Positions 47,015 through 55,303 of a stretch of DNA of 64,000 bases are shown here, one piece after another. How positions within the stretch are numbered: position 1 is the first letter of the stretch; every line of letters begins with the position of its first letter. The position numbers and the translations under genes were made by a program. The notes under the pieces are model-generated. The model was not told where the DNA came from, ran no database searches, and saw only the letters and a program-made list of their open reading frames with translations. Source of the stretch: Pseudomonas sp. S06B 330 (lineage in GTDB: Bacteria; Pseudomonadota; Gammaproteobacteria; Pseudomonadales; Pseudomonadaceae); contig NZ_CP088149.1 in assembly GCF_002845275.2 (NCBI RefSeq), forward strand, positions 5,524,001 to 5,588,000. The letters run 5' to 3'.

Positions 47015-48132
47015 TGCATCGTTTGGCACACACCCTGCGCCTGGGCCTGAAGGAACTGACCAGTCTGCGCCACGACAGCGTACTGCTGCTGTTTCTGCTC
47101 TATGCCTTCAGCGTGGCGATCTACATGCCGGCAGCGGGATCGATCATCGGCGTGCACAATGCCAGCGTGGCAGTAATCGACGAAGACCACAGCATGGTTT
47201 CGCGCAAGCTCGCCGAAGCCCTGCAGCCACCCGAGTTCCAGCCTGCAGTGCCGCTCGCCTACGATCAGCTGGACCAGGCCATGGACAGCGGCCTGTACAC
47301 ATTCGTGATCAATATACCGGTGAATTTTCAAAGCGACTTGCTGGCCGGACGTTCGCCGGAACTGCAGGTCAATGTCGACGCCACGGCCATGAGCCAGGCG
47401 TTCATGGGCGCCGGCTACATTGGACGAATCTTCGAACGCGAGTTGCTCGACTATGCCAACCAGGGTTCTGCCGCAGCCAACATCCCGGCGCTGATCAGCC
47501 CAAGGGCACTCTTCAACCCGAACCTGGAAGGCGGCTGGTTTCTGGCGGTAATCCAGATCGTCAACAACATCACCATCCTGGCGATTGTTCTCACCGGCAC
47601 CGCTCTATTGCGCGAACGTGAACATGGCACCCTCGATCACCTGCTGGTGCTGCCACTGACAGCGCTGGAGATCATGCTGGCAAAAATCGGCAGCAATGCC
47701 CTAGTGGTGGTGCTGTGCACTTGGATATCGCTGGAGGTGGTGGTCAAAGGCGCCCTGGGCGTCCCGCTAGCAGGCTCGCTGAGCTTGTTCCTGGCGGTTA
47801 CCGCGCTGTACCTGTTTGCCAGTACTGCACTGGGAATTTTTCTCGCCACCCTGGCGCGCTCGACCCCGCAATTCGGCCTGCTGGCGATTCCGGTGATCAT
47901 CCCCATGCTCTTGCTGTCCGGGGGCAGTACACCGCTAGACAGCATGCCGCAATGGCTACAGTGGGTAATGCAGCTATCGCCTTCGACCCACTTTGTCAGC
48001 CTCAGCGCTGCGATCCTGTTCCGCGACGCCGGCCTGACGGTAGTCTGGCCGGATCTTCTGGCGCTGACCGCCATTGGCCTGGCGTTCTTTGCTATTGCCT
48101 TGAGACGTTTCCGCAGCAGCCTGACATCCTGA
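47014..48132 (+). CDS. ABC-2-type permease (YhhJ type)
   Basis: Second membrane subunit of the exporter, 372 residues. AGGAGG lies 4 bases before the ATG at 47014, and the start overlaps the rbbA stop codon by one base. An N-terminal helix (SVLLLFLLYAFSVAIYMPAAG) is followed by a periplasmic domain (ASVAVIDEDHSMVSRKLAEA) and a C-terminal set of about five helices with RERERGT-like motif LLREREHGTLDHLLVLP, typical of ABC-2 permeases. It would pair with the membrane domain of the RbbA-like protein. Converges on the FliL-like gene, with stop codons adjacent. Confidence 0.9.
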   Translation: MHRLAHTLRLGLKELTSLRHDSVLLLFLLYAFSVAIYMPAAGSIIGVHNASVAVIDEDHSMVSRKLAEALQPPEFQPAVPLAYDQLDQAMDSGLYTFVINIPVNFQSDLLAGRSPELQVNVDATAMSQAFMGAGYIGRIFERELLDYANQGSAAANIPALISPRALFNPNLEGGWFLAVIQIVNNITILAIVLTGTALLREREHGTLDHLLVLPLTALEIMLAKIGSNALVVVLCTWISLEVVVKGALGVPLAGSLSLFLAVTALYLFASTALGIFLATLARSTPQFGLLAIPVIIPMLLLSGGSTPLDSMPQWLQWVMQLSPSTHFVSLSAAILFRDAGLTVVWPDLLALTAIGLAFFAIALRRFRSSLTS

Positions 48133-48537
48133 TTACTGCACAATCAGGTTGTTGAACAGCAGGTCATCAACCAGCGGCTTGCCTTCTTCGTTCTCCAACA
48201 CTTGTTGGACCTGCTTCAGGGCTTCCTGACGCAGCTTTTCCTTGGCCTCGACATTACTCATGCTTTCCAGGTTCTGCTGGGTGAACAGCGCCACCAGTTG
48301 ATTGCGGATCAGCGGTTCATGGTGCTTGACCGCAGTCGCCGCCACATCGCTGTTTACCCGCAGGGCAACGTCGGCTTTGTACACGCGCAGCTTCGGGCCG
48401 CCATCCAGGGCATAGTTGCCAACGAAGGGTGGGCTCAGGGAAATGTAGGAGACCTTCGGTTCCCCTTCCTTGGCTTCTTCGGCCATGGCCGCCATCGGCA
48501 GCATCAGCGCCAGTACCATCAAGATCCACGCTTTCAC
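48133..48537 (-). CDS. FliL-like secreted or membrane-anchored protein
   Basis: About 134 residues starting at GTG 48537 (reads MKAWILMVLALMLPMAAMA after the first residue), with GAGGAG 7 bases upstream; the longer frame to 48654 is not supported. A signal peptide ends after MAA-MAEE. The mature part, VSYISLSPPFVGNYALDGGP, RVYKADVALRV and the LIRNQLVALFTQQNLESMSN stretch, is the FliL fold (beta-strands and a long helix). It is not in a flagellar cluster; pseudomonads carry such FliL paralogues elsewhere. Role unknown. It diverges from the oxidoreductase gene. Confidence 0.82.
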   Translation of the reverse strand: MKAWILMVLALMLPMAAMAEEAKEGEPKVSYISLSPPFVGNYALDGGPKLRVYKADVALRVNSDVAATAVKHHEPLIRNQLVALFTQQNLESMSNVEAKEKLRQEALKQVQQVLENEEGKPLVDDLLFNNLIVQ

Positions 48538-48693
48538 GAATTCGCTCCTCAAACAGTTGGCGCCAGCATACCCAGCGCACCGGTCAAACCCAAGCCCGGG
48601 CTTATGTCGGCCTATCAGGACGGGCCATGCTCGTTGACCCGGCACCTGACCCACCTACACTTATCGGCCACTACGCGCAAAGGAATAGTCCCG

Positions 48694-49671
48694 ATGAAAG
48701 CAGTGTTGTGCAAAACCCTGGGCCCGGCTCAGGGCTTGGTCCTGGAAGAGGTCGCCAGCCCCGTAGCAAAAAAGAACGAGATTCTCCTCGATGTGCATGC
48801 GGCCGGGGTCAACTTTCCCGACACACTGATCATCGAGGGCAAGTATCAGTTCAAGCCATCACTGCCCTTCTCTCCCGGTGGCGAAGCTGCCGGCGTCGTC
48901 AGCGCGGTGGGTGAAAAGGTCACCAATCTCAAAGTCGGTGACCGGGTCATGGCCCTGACCGGCTGGGGGAGTTTTGCCGAACAGGTGGCAGTACCCGCCT
49001 ACAACGTGCTGCCAATTCCTGAGCAAATGGACTTCACCCGTGCAGCCGCCTTTGGCATGACTTACGGCACCTCGATGCATGCTCTGCAGCAACGCGGCCA
49101 GCTCAAGGCCGGCGAAACCCTGCTGGTGCTGGGTGCGTCGGGCGGTGTCGGATTAGCGGCAGTGGAAATCGGCAAGGCCATGGGCGCACGGGTGATCGCT
49201 GCTGCCAGCAGCGCCGAAAAACTCGCTGTCGCCAAGGCCGCTGGCGCCGATGAGCTGATCAACTACAGCGAACACAGCCTCAAGGACGAGATCAAGCGCC
49301 TAACCGGCGGCAATGGTGCTGACGTGATCTACGATCCAGTCGGCGGCGACCTGTTCGATCAAGCAGTGCGTGGCATTGCCTGGAACGGCCGTCTGCTGGT
49401 GGTGGGCTTTGCCAGTGGGCGCATCCCGGAGTTGCCAGTGAACCTGGCGTTACTCAAAGGTGCCGCGGTGCTCGGAGTATTCTGGGGCGCATTCGCCCAG
49501 CGCCAGCCGGAGGATAACGCGGCGAACTTCAAGCAACTGTTCGCCTGGTTCGCCGAGGGCAAGCTCAAGCCACTGGTGTCACAGACCTTCCCGCTGAGTG
49601 AAGCGGGCGCGGCTATTGATATGCTCGGTCAGCGCAAGGCCGTGGGCAAATTGGTGGTGACCACGCGCTGA
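48694..49671 (+). CDS. NADPH:quinone oxidoreductase family protein
   Basis: Zinc-independent medium-chain reductase of 325 residues. The ATG at 48694 has AGGA 9 bases upstream. The N-terminal GroES-like domain has AGVNFPDTLIIEGKYQFKP, the nucleotide-binding fold has TLLVLGASGGVGLAAVEIGK, and ADVIYDPVGGDLFDQAVR is the family's later motif. It lacks the Cys/His zinc ligands of alcohol dehydrogenases. Acts on quinones or activated alkenes using NADPH; the physiological substrate is not predictable. It is a single-gene unit between divergent FliL-like and convergent ChaC-like genes. Confidence 0.9.
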   Translation: MKAVLCKTLGPAQGLVLEEVASPVAKKNEILLDVHAAGVNFPDTLIIEGKYQFKPSLPFSPGGEAAGVVSAVGEKVTNLKVGDRVMALTGWGSFAEQVAVPAYNVLPIPEQMDFTRAAAFGMTYGTSMHALQQRGQLKAGETLLVLGASGGVGLAAVEIGKAMGARVIAAASSAEKLAVAKAAGADELINYSEHSLKDEIKRLTGGNGADVIYDPVGGDLFDQAVRGIAWNGRLLVVGFASGRIPELPVNLALLKGAAVLGVFWGAFAQRQPEDNAANFKQLFAWFAEGKLKPLVSQTFPLSEAGAAIDMLGQRKAVGKLVVTTR

Positions 49672-49726
49672 TCAGCGTTGTAGCCGCTGCCGTCAAGCTG
49701 CGATTGGACGCGAAGCGAACACGTTG

Positions 49727-50401
49727 TTACGGCGCAGAGAAATGATTTTGTTGTGGCGGCGGTAATGCATGGCAGCGCCGAAACCGGGCCTCCAGGTTAC
49801 GATCCGGCATGGCATGACTGCGCAAGGCCTGAAGGGTTTGCTCGACATAGTCGCGGGTGCTGCCATACCGCCCCTTGGCATTGGCGAAGATCTGACTGAG
49901 CAGATCATCCGGCAGGTTACCCGCATAGCACGGCAAGTGCCGCTCCAGCACAAATCCCAGGGCCTGGACCTTGCTGCCATCTTCGAGACGGCAATTGAGC
50001 CAATGGGGACGATAGGCCGGGTAAGGCATCTCACGTTGCCACAAGGCCAACAGCGAGTCTTCCAGGCGCTCCTGTGGCAAGCGATAGGCAAAGCCACTGC
50101 AAGAACCACCTCGGTCCAGACCAAAGACCAGGCCCGGGCACTCTGGGGTACCCCGATGTTCGTGGGACCACAGGTACAGGCCGCGGTGATAGCCATGCAC
50201 TCGAGCCCGCCGACGCTCTTCGGCATTGCATTCCGGCCGCCAGATCAGCGAACCGTAGGCAAACAGCCAGACCGGGCCACCCTGATGCCGGGACATGGTG
50301 TGGTGAACCGAAAGTTGAAGTTGCTCGCGAGACAGTTGTTGTCCGAAGTCGAGCAACGGAGGATAGGCCACATTCAAGGATGCAGTTTCAATTGCCGACA
50401 T
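49727..50401 (-). CDS. chaC: Gamma-glutamylcyclotransferase, ChaC type
   Basis: Cytoplasmic enzyme of 224 residues that cleaves glutathione into 5-oxoproline and Cys-Gly. The conserved substrate loop is VWLFAYGSLIWRPECNAEER, and RVHGYHRGLYLWSHEHRGTP follows with the GGSCSGFAYRLP stretch; the catalytic Glu usually follows in the same region. The start MSAIETASLNVAYPPLLDFG at 50401 has no strong ribosome site (GGCGG about 5 bases upstream), and the frame stays open to 50566 without homology, so the start is uncertain. It is transcribed towards the quinone oxidoreductase gene and has its own 272-base upstream region. Confidence 0.88.
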   Translation of the reverse strand: MSAIETASLNVAYPPLLDFGQQLSREQLQLSVHHTMSRHQGGPVWLFAYGSLIWRPECNAEERRRARVHGYHRGLYLWSHEHRGTPECPGLVFGLDRGGSCSGFAYRLPQERLEDSLLALWQREMPYPAYRPHWLNCRLEDGSKVQALGFVLERHLPCYAGNLPDDLLSQIFANAKGRYGSTRDYVEQTLQALRSHAMPDRNLEARFRRCHALPPPQQNHFSAP

Positions 50402-50451
50402 AGCTGCCGCCAGGATTCCTCGTGAACTACTGAAGTGAGTTACTGTAAACG

Positions 50452-50493
50452 AATACGTTACCCGCGTACTTACCGTACGGCAGATTACGTATT
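50452..50493. promoter_or_regulatory. Symmetrical element upstream of chaC
   Basis: AATACGT (50452-50458) and its mirror ACGTATT (50487-50493) flank a segment with CGCGTAC and CCGTACGG. The symmetry suggests an operator in the chaC promoter region; no known motif matches. Confidence 0.3.
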
Positions 50494-50639
50494 GAACACA
50501 AGCCTCACCACACCCCGGAGGCGCCCTAGCTCGAGGCTTTGCGCCAACAACCGGGTGTTGTTTCAAGTGTAGCGAAAGTTATTTACCTTGCTGGCAATAA
50601 TAATCGTCTTATGCCGCGCACCCACAGTCTGGGTTATTA

Positions 50640-50670
50640 AAGCGGGCACGCTATTGCAGCGTGCCTTATT
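50640..50670 (-). terminator. Probable terminator downstream of the flavin reductase gene
   Basis: On the minus strand a perfect 8-bp stem GGCACGCT / AGCGTGCC type (50645-50665) comes just after the stop codon at 50674 and is followed by CGCTTTAAT, a weak T stretch. Confidence 0.6.
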
Positions 50671-50673
50671 CCG

Positions 50674-51645
50674 TCACTCGCTACGAGGTGCATAAGCGAA
50701 TACATCGGCGCGCATCTGGTGAGCGTCCATTCCCGCTTCAACCAGTGCATCGAGGGTGGCATAAATCATATTGGGCGAACCGCTGGCATAAACATGCACA
50801 CCCGCCAGATCGTTCAAGTCCTCGCAGACCGCCTCATGCAGCATCCCGCAGCGCCCTTCCCAACCACACAGATCGCTGACGACCTTGTGCAGGTATAGGT
50901 TCGGCAATTGCTCCCACTCGGCCCAATGCTCGATCTGGTAGAAGTCCTCGGGAAGGCGAACGCCCCAATACAGGTGGACCGGATGCTTGAAGCCTTGCGC
51001 TCGGCAATGTTCGAGCAGGCTGTGCATTTGCGCCATACCGGTACCCGCAGCAATCAGCACCAGCGGACCGTCAGGCAACTCGGCCAGATGCGTATCGCCA
51101 AAGGGCATCTCCAGACGCGCCATACCGTTGCGTTGCAATTGAGCGATCAATTCCACCGCACTGTTCTCGCGGGCCAGCACGTGCAGCTCGATGTCGCGCC
51201 CGCTGTGGGGTGCTGAAGCCAGGGAGAACGCCGCCTTGTCGCCACTTTCGCGTTCAATCATCAGGTACTGCCCGGCGTGATAACGCGGCGGTTTACCAGC
51301 GGGCGCCCGCAGGCGCACCCGCCAGACGTCACCACCGACCTCAACGCACTCGCTCAACTGACAGGCCAGTGTCCGTACCGGCAACTCGCCCAAGGCGAGC
51401 ACGCCATCCCACAACAAGACGCAGTCCTCCAGTGGCTCGGCGATGCAGGTGAACAGTTCGCCGTGATCACGCTCCTGCCCTTCCTGACGCACCCGCCCTT
51501 CAACCAGCAGCGCAGCGCAGACATGGCAATTGCCATTGCGGCAACTCTGCGGACAGTCGTAGCCCAGGCGCCGCGCCCCATCGAGAATCCTTTCTCCGGG
51601 GTTGAGCACCAACACCGCCCCGGACGGCTGCAAGGTTACCTGCAT
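50674..51645 (-). CDS. 2Fe-2S flavodoxin-reductase-like enzyme (AscD/CDP-glucoseen reductase type)
   Basis: NAD(P)H-dependent electron-transfer protein of 323 residues in three domains. The plant-ferredoxin-type 2Fe-2S domain (1-90) has Cys35, Cys40 and Cys43 in CRNGNCHVC and Cys67 in FTCIAE. The FAD-binding barrel follows with RYHAGQYLMIERESGDKAAF, and the NAD-binding domain has LVLIAAGTGMAQMHSLLEH. It resembles CDP-6-deoxy-glucoseen reductases by name, but no sugar cluster is present; it lies immediately downstream of ubiD (adjacent stop and start) and may serve as a redox partner. The electron acceptor is unknown. Confidence 0.88.
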   Translation of the reverse strand: MQVTLQPSGAVLVLNPGERILDGARRLGYDCPQSCRNGNCHVCAALLVEGRVRQEGQERDHGELFTCIAEPLEDCVLLWDGVLALGELPVRTLACQLSECVEVGGDVWRVRLRAPAGKPPRYHAGQYLMIERESGDKAAFSLASAPHSGRDIELHVLARENSAVELIAQLQRNGMARLEMPFGDTHLAELPDGPLVLIAAGTGMAQMHSLLEHCRAQGFKHPVHLYWGVRLPEDFYQIEHWAEWEQLPNLYLHKVVSDLCGWEGRCGMLHEAVCEDLNDLAGVHVYASGSPNMIYATLDALVEAGMDAHQMRADVFAYAPRSE

Positions 51646-53112
51646 TTAGTCTATTCCCAACTGATTCCACAGCTCATCGATCCGCCGGGTGACAGCTTCA
51701 TCCTTGACGATGACCCGTCCCCATTCGCGGGTGGTTTCCCCTGGCCACTTGTTCGTCGCATCCAGGCCCATCTTCGAACCCAGGCCGGAAATGGGCGAGG
51801 CAAAGTCCAGGTAGTCGATCGGGGTGTTCTCGATCATCACCGTGTCGCGCTTGGGGTCCATGCGCGTGGTAATCGCCCAGATCACATCATTCCAGTCGCG
51901 GGCATTGATGTCGTCGTCTGTGACAATAACGAACTTGGTGTACATGAACTGTCGCAAAAACGACCAGACCCCGAGCATGACGCGCTTGGCGTGCCCCGGA
52001 TACTGCTTCTTCATGGTCACCACCGCCATGCGGTAGGAACAACCTTCCGGCGGCAGGTAGAAGTCAGTGATCTCCGGGAACTGCTTCTGCAGGATCGGCA
52101 CGAACACTTCGTTTAGCGCCACACCGAGAATTGCCGGCTCATCTGGTGGCCGACCGGTGTAGGTACTGTGATAGATCGGCTTTTGCCGGTGAGTGATGCG
52201 CTCCACGGTAAACACCGGGAAGCTGTCCACTTCATTGTAGTAGCCGGTATGGTCGCCATACGGACCTTCCGGTGCCATCTCACCGGGATGAATCACCCCT
52301 TCGAGGATGATTTCAGCGGTGGCTGGCACCTGCAGATCATTGCCCCGGCACTTGACCAGCTCGGTACGATTGCCGCGCAACAGGCCAGCGAACGCGTACT
52401 CGGATAATGTGTCCGGCACCGGGGTGACAGCGCCGAGAATAGTCGCCGGGTCTGCACCCAAGGCGACCGAGACCGGGAACGGCTGGCCAGGGTGCTTTTC
52501 GCACCACTCACGATAGTCCAGGGCACCGCCACGGTGGCTGAGCCAGCGCATGATGACCTTGTTGCGACCTATCACCTGCTGGCGATAGATCCCCAGGTTC
52601 TGACGCTCTTTGTTTGGCCCGCGGGTCACGGTCAGGCCCCAGGTAATCAGCGGCGCAACGTCGCCCGGCCAGCAATGCTGCACCGGCAGCATGCCCAGGT
52701 CGACGTCTTCACCTTCAATGATCACCTCGTGACAGGCTGCATCCTTGACCACTTTCGGCGCCATGGACACTACCTTCTTGAAGATCGGCAGCTTCGACCA
52801 GGCATCCTTGAGGCCCTTGGGTGGCTCCGGCTCCTTGAGAAACGCCAGCAGCTTGCCGATTTCACGCAGCTCGCTGACCGACTCGGCGCCCATGCCCATG
52901 GCCACCCGCTCCGGGGTGCCAAACAGGTTACCAAGCACCGGAATATCAAAGCCTGTGGGCTTTTCAAACAACAGCGCTGGACCTTTGGCGCGCAGCGTGC
53001 GGTCGCAGACTTCAGTCATTTCCAGAACTGGAGAAATCGGAACCTGGATGCGCTTGAGTTCGCCGCGCTGTTCCAGGCCACGGATAAAGTCGCGCAAATC
53101 GCGATACTGCAT
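51646..53112 (-). CDS. ubiD: 3-octaprenyl-4-hydroxybenzoate carboxy-lyase UbiD
   Basis: Prenylated-FMN-dependent decarboxylase of the ubiquinone pathway, 488 residues. The start [20 protein letters not shown] at 53112 has GAGGC upstream; the frame to 53238 is open without support. Characteristic motifs are [39 protein letters not shown] and [19 protein letters not shown], the last with active-site acidic residues. It needs prenyl-FMN made by UbiX, not encoded in this window. Its 3' end joins the flavin reductase gene directly. Rho terminates just upstream, so ubiD starts a new transcript in a 130-base gap. Confidence 0.95.
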   Translation of the reverse strand: MQYRDLRDFIRGLEQRGELKRIQVPISPVLEMTEVCDRTLRAKGPALLFEKPTGFDIPVLGNLFGTPERVAMGMGAESVSELREIGKLLAFLKEPEPPKGLKDAWSKLPIFKKVVSMAPKVVKDAACHEVIIEGEDVDLGMLPVQHCWPGDVAPLITWGLTVTRGPNKERQNLGIYRQQVIGRNKVIMRWLSHRGGALDYREWCEKHPGQPFPVSVALGADPATILGAVTPVPDTLSEYAFAGLLRGNRTELVKCRGNDLQVPATAEIILEGVIHPGEMAPEGPYGDHTGYYNEVDSFPVFTVERITHRQKPIYHSTYTGRPPDEPAILGVALNEVFVPILQKQFPEITDFYLPPEGCSYRMAVVTMKKQYPGHAKRVMLGVWSFLRQFMYTKFVIVTDDDINARDWNDVIWAITTRMDPKRDTVMIENTPIDYLDFASPISGLGSKMGLDATNKWPGETTREWGRVIVKDEAVTRRIDELWNQLGID

Positions 53113-53195
53113 GCAAAAGCCTCGTATTCGCCGAGCCGGTCGGGGGAGCAAAGTGTAGCGCCTAACCCGGCCAGCCAGAATAGCCAAAGTACAGA

Positions 53196-53222
53196 TAGCA
53201 AAAAGCCGGGTTGCCCCGGCTT
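53196..53222 (-). terminator. Rho-independent terminator of rho
   Basis: On the minus strand the stem AAGCCGGG / CCCGGCTT with a 4-base loop (53203-53222) is followed by TTTTTGCT, starting 20 bases after the rho stop codon. Confidence 0.85.
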
Positions 53223-53242
53223 CTGCTGCACAGCGCAACCGC

Positions 53243-54502
53243 TTACTTGCGCTTCATCGACAAGAAGAACTCGTCGTTGGTCTTGGTCTGCTTGAGCTTG
53301 TCGATCAGGAACTCAATGGCCGCGACTTCATCCATCGGGTGCAGCAGCTTGCGCAGGATCCACATGCGCTGCAGCTCGTCGTCGGCAGTCAGCAGCTCTT
53401 CGCGACGGGTGCCCGAACGGTTGATATTGATGGCCGGGAAGACGCGCTTCTCGGCGATCTTGCGGTCCAGCGGCAGCTCCATGTTACCGGTGCCCTTGAA
53501 CTCTTCGTAGATCACTTCGTCCATCTTCGAGCCGGTTTCTACCAGCGCGGTGGCGATAATGGTCAGCGAGCCGCCTTCTTCGATGTTACGCGCAGCACCG
53601 AAGAAACGCTTTGGCTTCTCTAGGGCGTGGGCATCAACACCACCGGTCAGCACCTTGCCGGAGCTCGGGATCACGGTGTTGTAGGCACGTGCCAGACGGG
53701 TGATCGAGTCGAGCAGGATGACCACGTCTTTTTTGTGTTCGACCAGGCGCTTAGCCTTCTCGATGACCATTTCCGCAACCTGCACGTGGCGGGTTGGTGG
53801 CTCGTCGAACGTCGAAGCAACCACTTCGCCGCGCACGGTGCGCTGCATTTCGGTCACTTCTTCCGGGCGCTCGTCGATCAGCAGAACGATCAGGTGGCAC
53901 TCGGGGTTGTTACGGGTGATGTTGGCCGCGATGTTCTGCAGCATGATGGTCTTGCCCGCTTTTGGCGGAGCGACGATCAGGCCACGCTGACCTTTACCGA
54001 TCGGGGCGCACAGATCGATTACCCGGCCGGTGAGGTCTTCGGTGGAACCGTTACCGGCTTCCATCTTCAGGCGCTCGTTAGGGAACAGCGGCGTCAGGTT
54101 TTCGAACAGAATCTTGTTCTTCGCGTTTTCCGGCCGGTCGAAGTTGATGGTGTCGACTTTGAGCAGGGCGAAGTAACGCTCGCCTTCTTTTGGCGGGCGG
54201 ATCTTACCAACGATGGTGTCGCCGGTACGCAGGTTGAAGCGACGGATCTGGCTTGGCGAGACATAGATGTCGTCAGGGCCGGCCAGGTAAGAGGCATCAG
54301 CCGAGCGCAGGAAGCCGAAGCCGTCCTGGAGAATCTCCAGCACGCCGTCACCGGAGATTTCCTCGCCGCTTTTCGCATGCTTTTTCAACAGGGAGAAAAT
54401 CACATCTTGCTTGCGCGAACGGGCCATATTTTCTATGCCCATCTGTTCGGCCATTTCGAGCAGATCGGTAATCGGCTTTTGCTTGAGTTCAGTCAGGTTC
54501 AT
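53243..54502 (-). CDS. rho: Transcription termination factor Rho
   Basis: Hexameric RNA-dependent ATPase/helicase of 419 residues, the standard length. The N-terminal part [20 protein letters not shown] is the Rho-N helical domain; the RNA-binding cold-shock-like fold holds [20 protein letters not shown]; the ATPase core has the P-loop PPKAGKTIM near residues 178-186 and the Q/R loops [18 protein letters not shown]. The start codon has no Shine-Dalgarno sequence; the leader is long and pyrimidine-rich close to the ATG, which is consistent with Rho autoregulation. Its gene lies between trxA and ubiD on the minus strand. Confidence 0.98.
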   Translation of the reverse strand: MNLTELKQKPITDLLEMAEQMGIENMARSRKQDVIFSLLKKHAKSGEEISGDGVLEILQDGFGFLRSADASYLAGPDDIYVSPSQIRRFNLRTGDTIVGKIRPPKEGERYFALLKVDTINFDRPENAKNKILFENLTPLFPNERLKMEAGNGSTEDLTGRVIDLCAPIGKGQRGLIVAPPKAGKTIMLQNIAANITRNNPECHLIVLLIDERPEEVTEMQRTVRGEVVASTFDEPPTRHVQVAEMVIEKAKRLVEHKKDVVILLDSITRLARAYNTVIPSSGKVLTGGVDAHALEKPKRFFGAARNIEEGGSLTIIATALVETGSKMDEVIYEEFKGTGNMELPLDRKIAEKRVFPAININRSGTRREELLTADDELQRMWILRKLLHPMDEVAAIEFLIDKLKQTKTNDEFFLSMKRK

Positions 54503-54696
54503 AAGGGGAGTGACGTAATCATGTAAGAAGGGGGAATTAAGCTTCTGGCTTAATGAAGCCGCGCCGCAAAGAAGGCGACAGGATCGCGTACTGATTCGAA
54601 TTAGGGATGCGTCGGCGACGGCGTGCAGAGGGCACCGAAAAATCAGTGCGAGGCCGAATGTAACACCTGCTTTTTCTGGCGTCTAGTCACCCGATA
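54503..54696 (-). promoter_or_regulatory. rho leader, probable Pseudomon-Rho RNA motif
   Basis: A roughly 190-base leader between the trxA terminator and rho. Next to the ATG it is pyrimidine-rich (CCCCCTTCTTACATG, CACTCCCCTT) with no ribosome-binding site. A perfect 7-bp hairpin ATTAAGC / GCTTAAT lies at 54536-54554. Pseudomonads have a described structured RNA upstream of rho (Pseudomon-Rho motif), and this position fits; I have not matched its consensus base by base. Confidence 0.55.
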
Positions 54697-54728
54697 AAGA
54701 AAAGCCCCGGCGAATGCGGGGCTTTTTT
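54697..54728 (-). terminator. Rho-independent terminator of trxA
   Basis: Hairpin AAAAGCCCCG / CGGGGCTTTT (54700-54726) with a 7-base loop, read on the minus strand after the trxA stop codon and followed by CTTTA. The T-rich flanks on both sides make it usable on either strand. Confidence 0.88.
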
Positions 54729-54731
54729 CAC

Positions 54732-55061
54732 TCAGATATTGGCATCCAGGAAGGCTGCCAGCTGAGACTTGGACAGTGCGCCGACCTTGGTGGCCTCGAC
54801 GTTGCCGTTCTTGAACAGCATCAGCGTCGGGATGCCACGCACGCCGTGCTTGGCCGGGGTTTCCTGGTTATCGTCGATGTTCAGCTTAGCGACGGTCAGT
54901 TTGCCCTCGTAGGTAGCGGCGATATCGTCCAGAACTGGCGCGATCATTTTGCAAGGGCCGCACCATTCAGCCCAATAGTCGACCAGCACCGGGCCTTCAG
55001 CCTTCAGGACTTCGGCTTCGAAGGTGGCGTCAGTGACGTGTTTGATAAGATCGCTGCTCAT
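54732..55061 (-). CDS. trxA: Thioredoxin 1
   Basis: Cytoplasmic thiol-disulphide reductant of 109 residues. The active site WCGPC has Cys34 and Cys37, with conserved [19 protein letters not shown] and the cis-Pro loop [15 protein letters not shown] lies 7 bases before the ATG at 55061, so the longer frame to 55103 is dropped. Single-gene transcript with a good terminator; it diverges from ppx over 242 bases. Adjacent rho on the same strand is the usual trxA-rho order. Confidence 0.97.
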   Translation of the reverse strand: MSSDLIKHVTDATFEAEVLKAEGPVLVDYWAEWCGPCKMIAPVLDDIAATYEGKLTVAKLNIDDNQETPAKHGVRGIPTLMLFKNGNVEATKVGALSKSQLAAFLDANI

Positions 55062-55179
55062 GGAAGTCTCCAAGGTCGTAAGCAAAAAAACGTGGCCCAT
55101 CATAGCTGCACCGGCGACTTACAGGAAGCCGCCGACGATTGAGTGTAACTATAGTTGTGCATGACCGCTCATATCACCG

Positions 55180-55197
55180 CTGTCACGGGAAAGTCAT
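55180..55197 (+). promoter_or_regulatory. Pho-box-like repeat upstream of ppx
   Basis: CTGTCAC-GGGA-AAGTCAT has two 7-base half-sites separated by 4 bases, the layout of the PhoB box (CTGTCAT-N4-CTGTCAT); the second half matches 5 of 7. It lies 107 bases before the ppx start. A TATATC element at 55219 is further than the usual spacing from a Pho box. Confidence 0.35.
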
Positions 55198-55303
55198 ATT
55201 TCCTCAATCAACCTGCCCTATATCAAGCCTTGCTAAGCTGCGCGTTGGCGTCAGCCTTGGATCGTGGCAGGATTGCCGGGTTATCGACCGAGAAGCCATG
55301 ATC

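Noticed and set aside
50674..51645. Reading the AscD-like reductase as part of a deoxysugar pathway
   Set aside because: The name comes from family labels. No sugar nucleotide genes are near, and it is joined to ubiD, so a general electron-transfer role is more likely.
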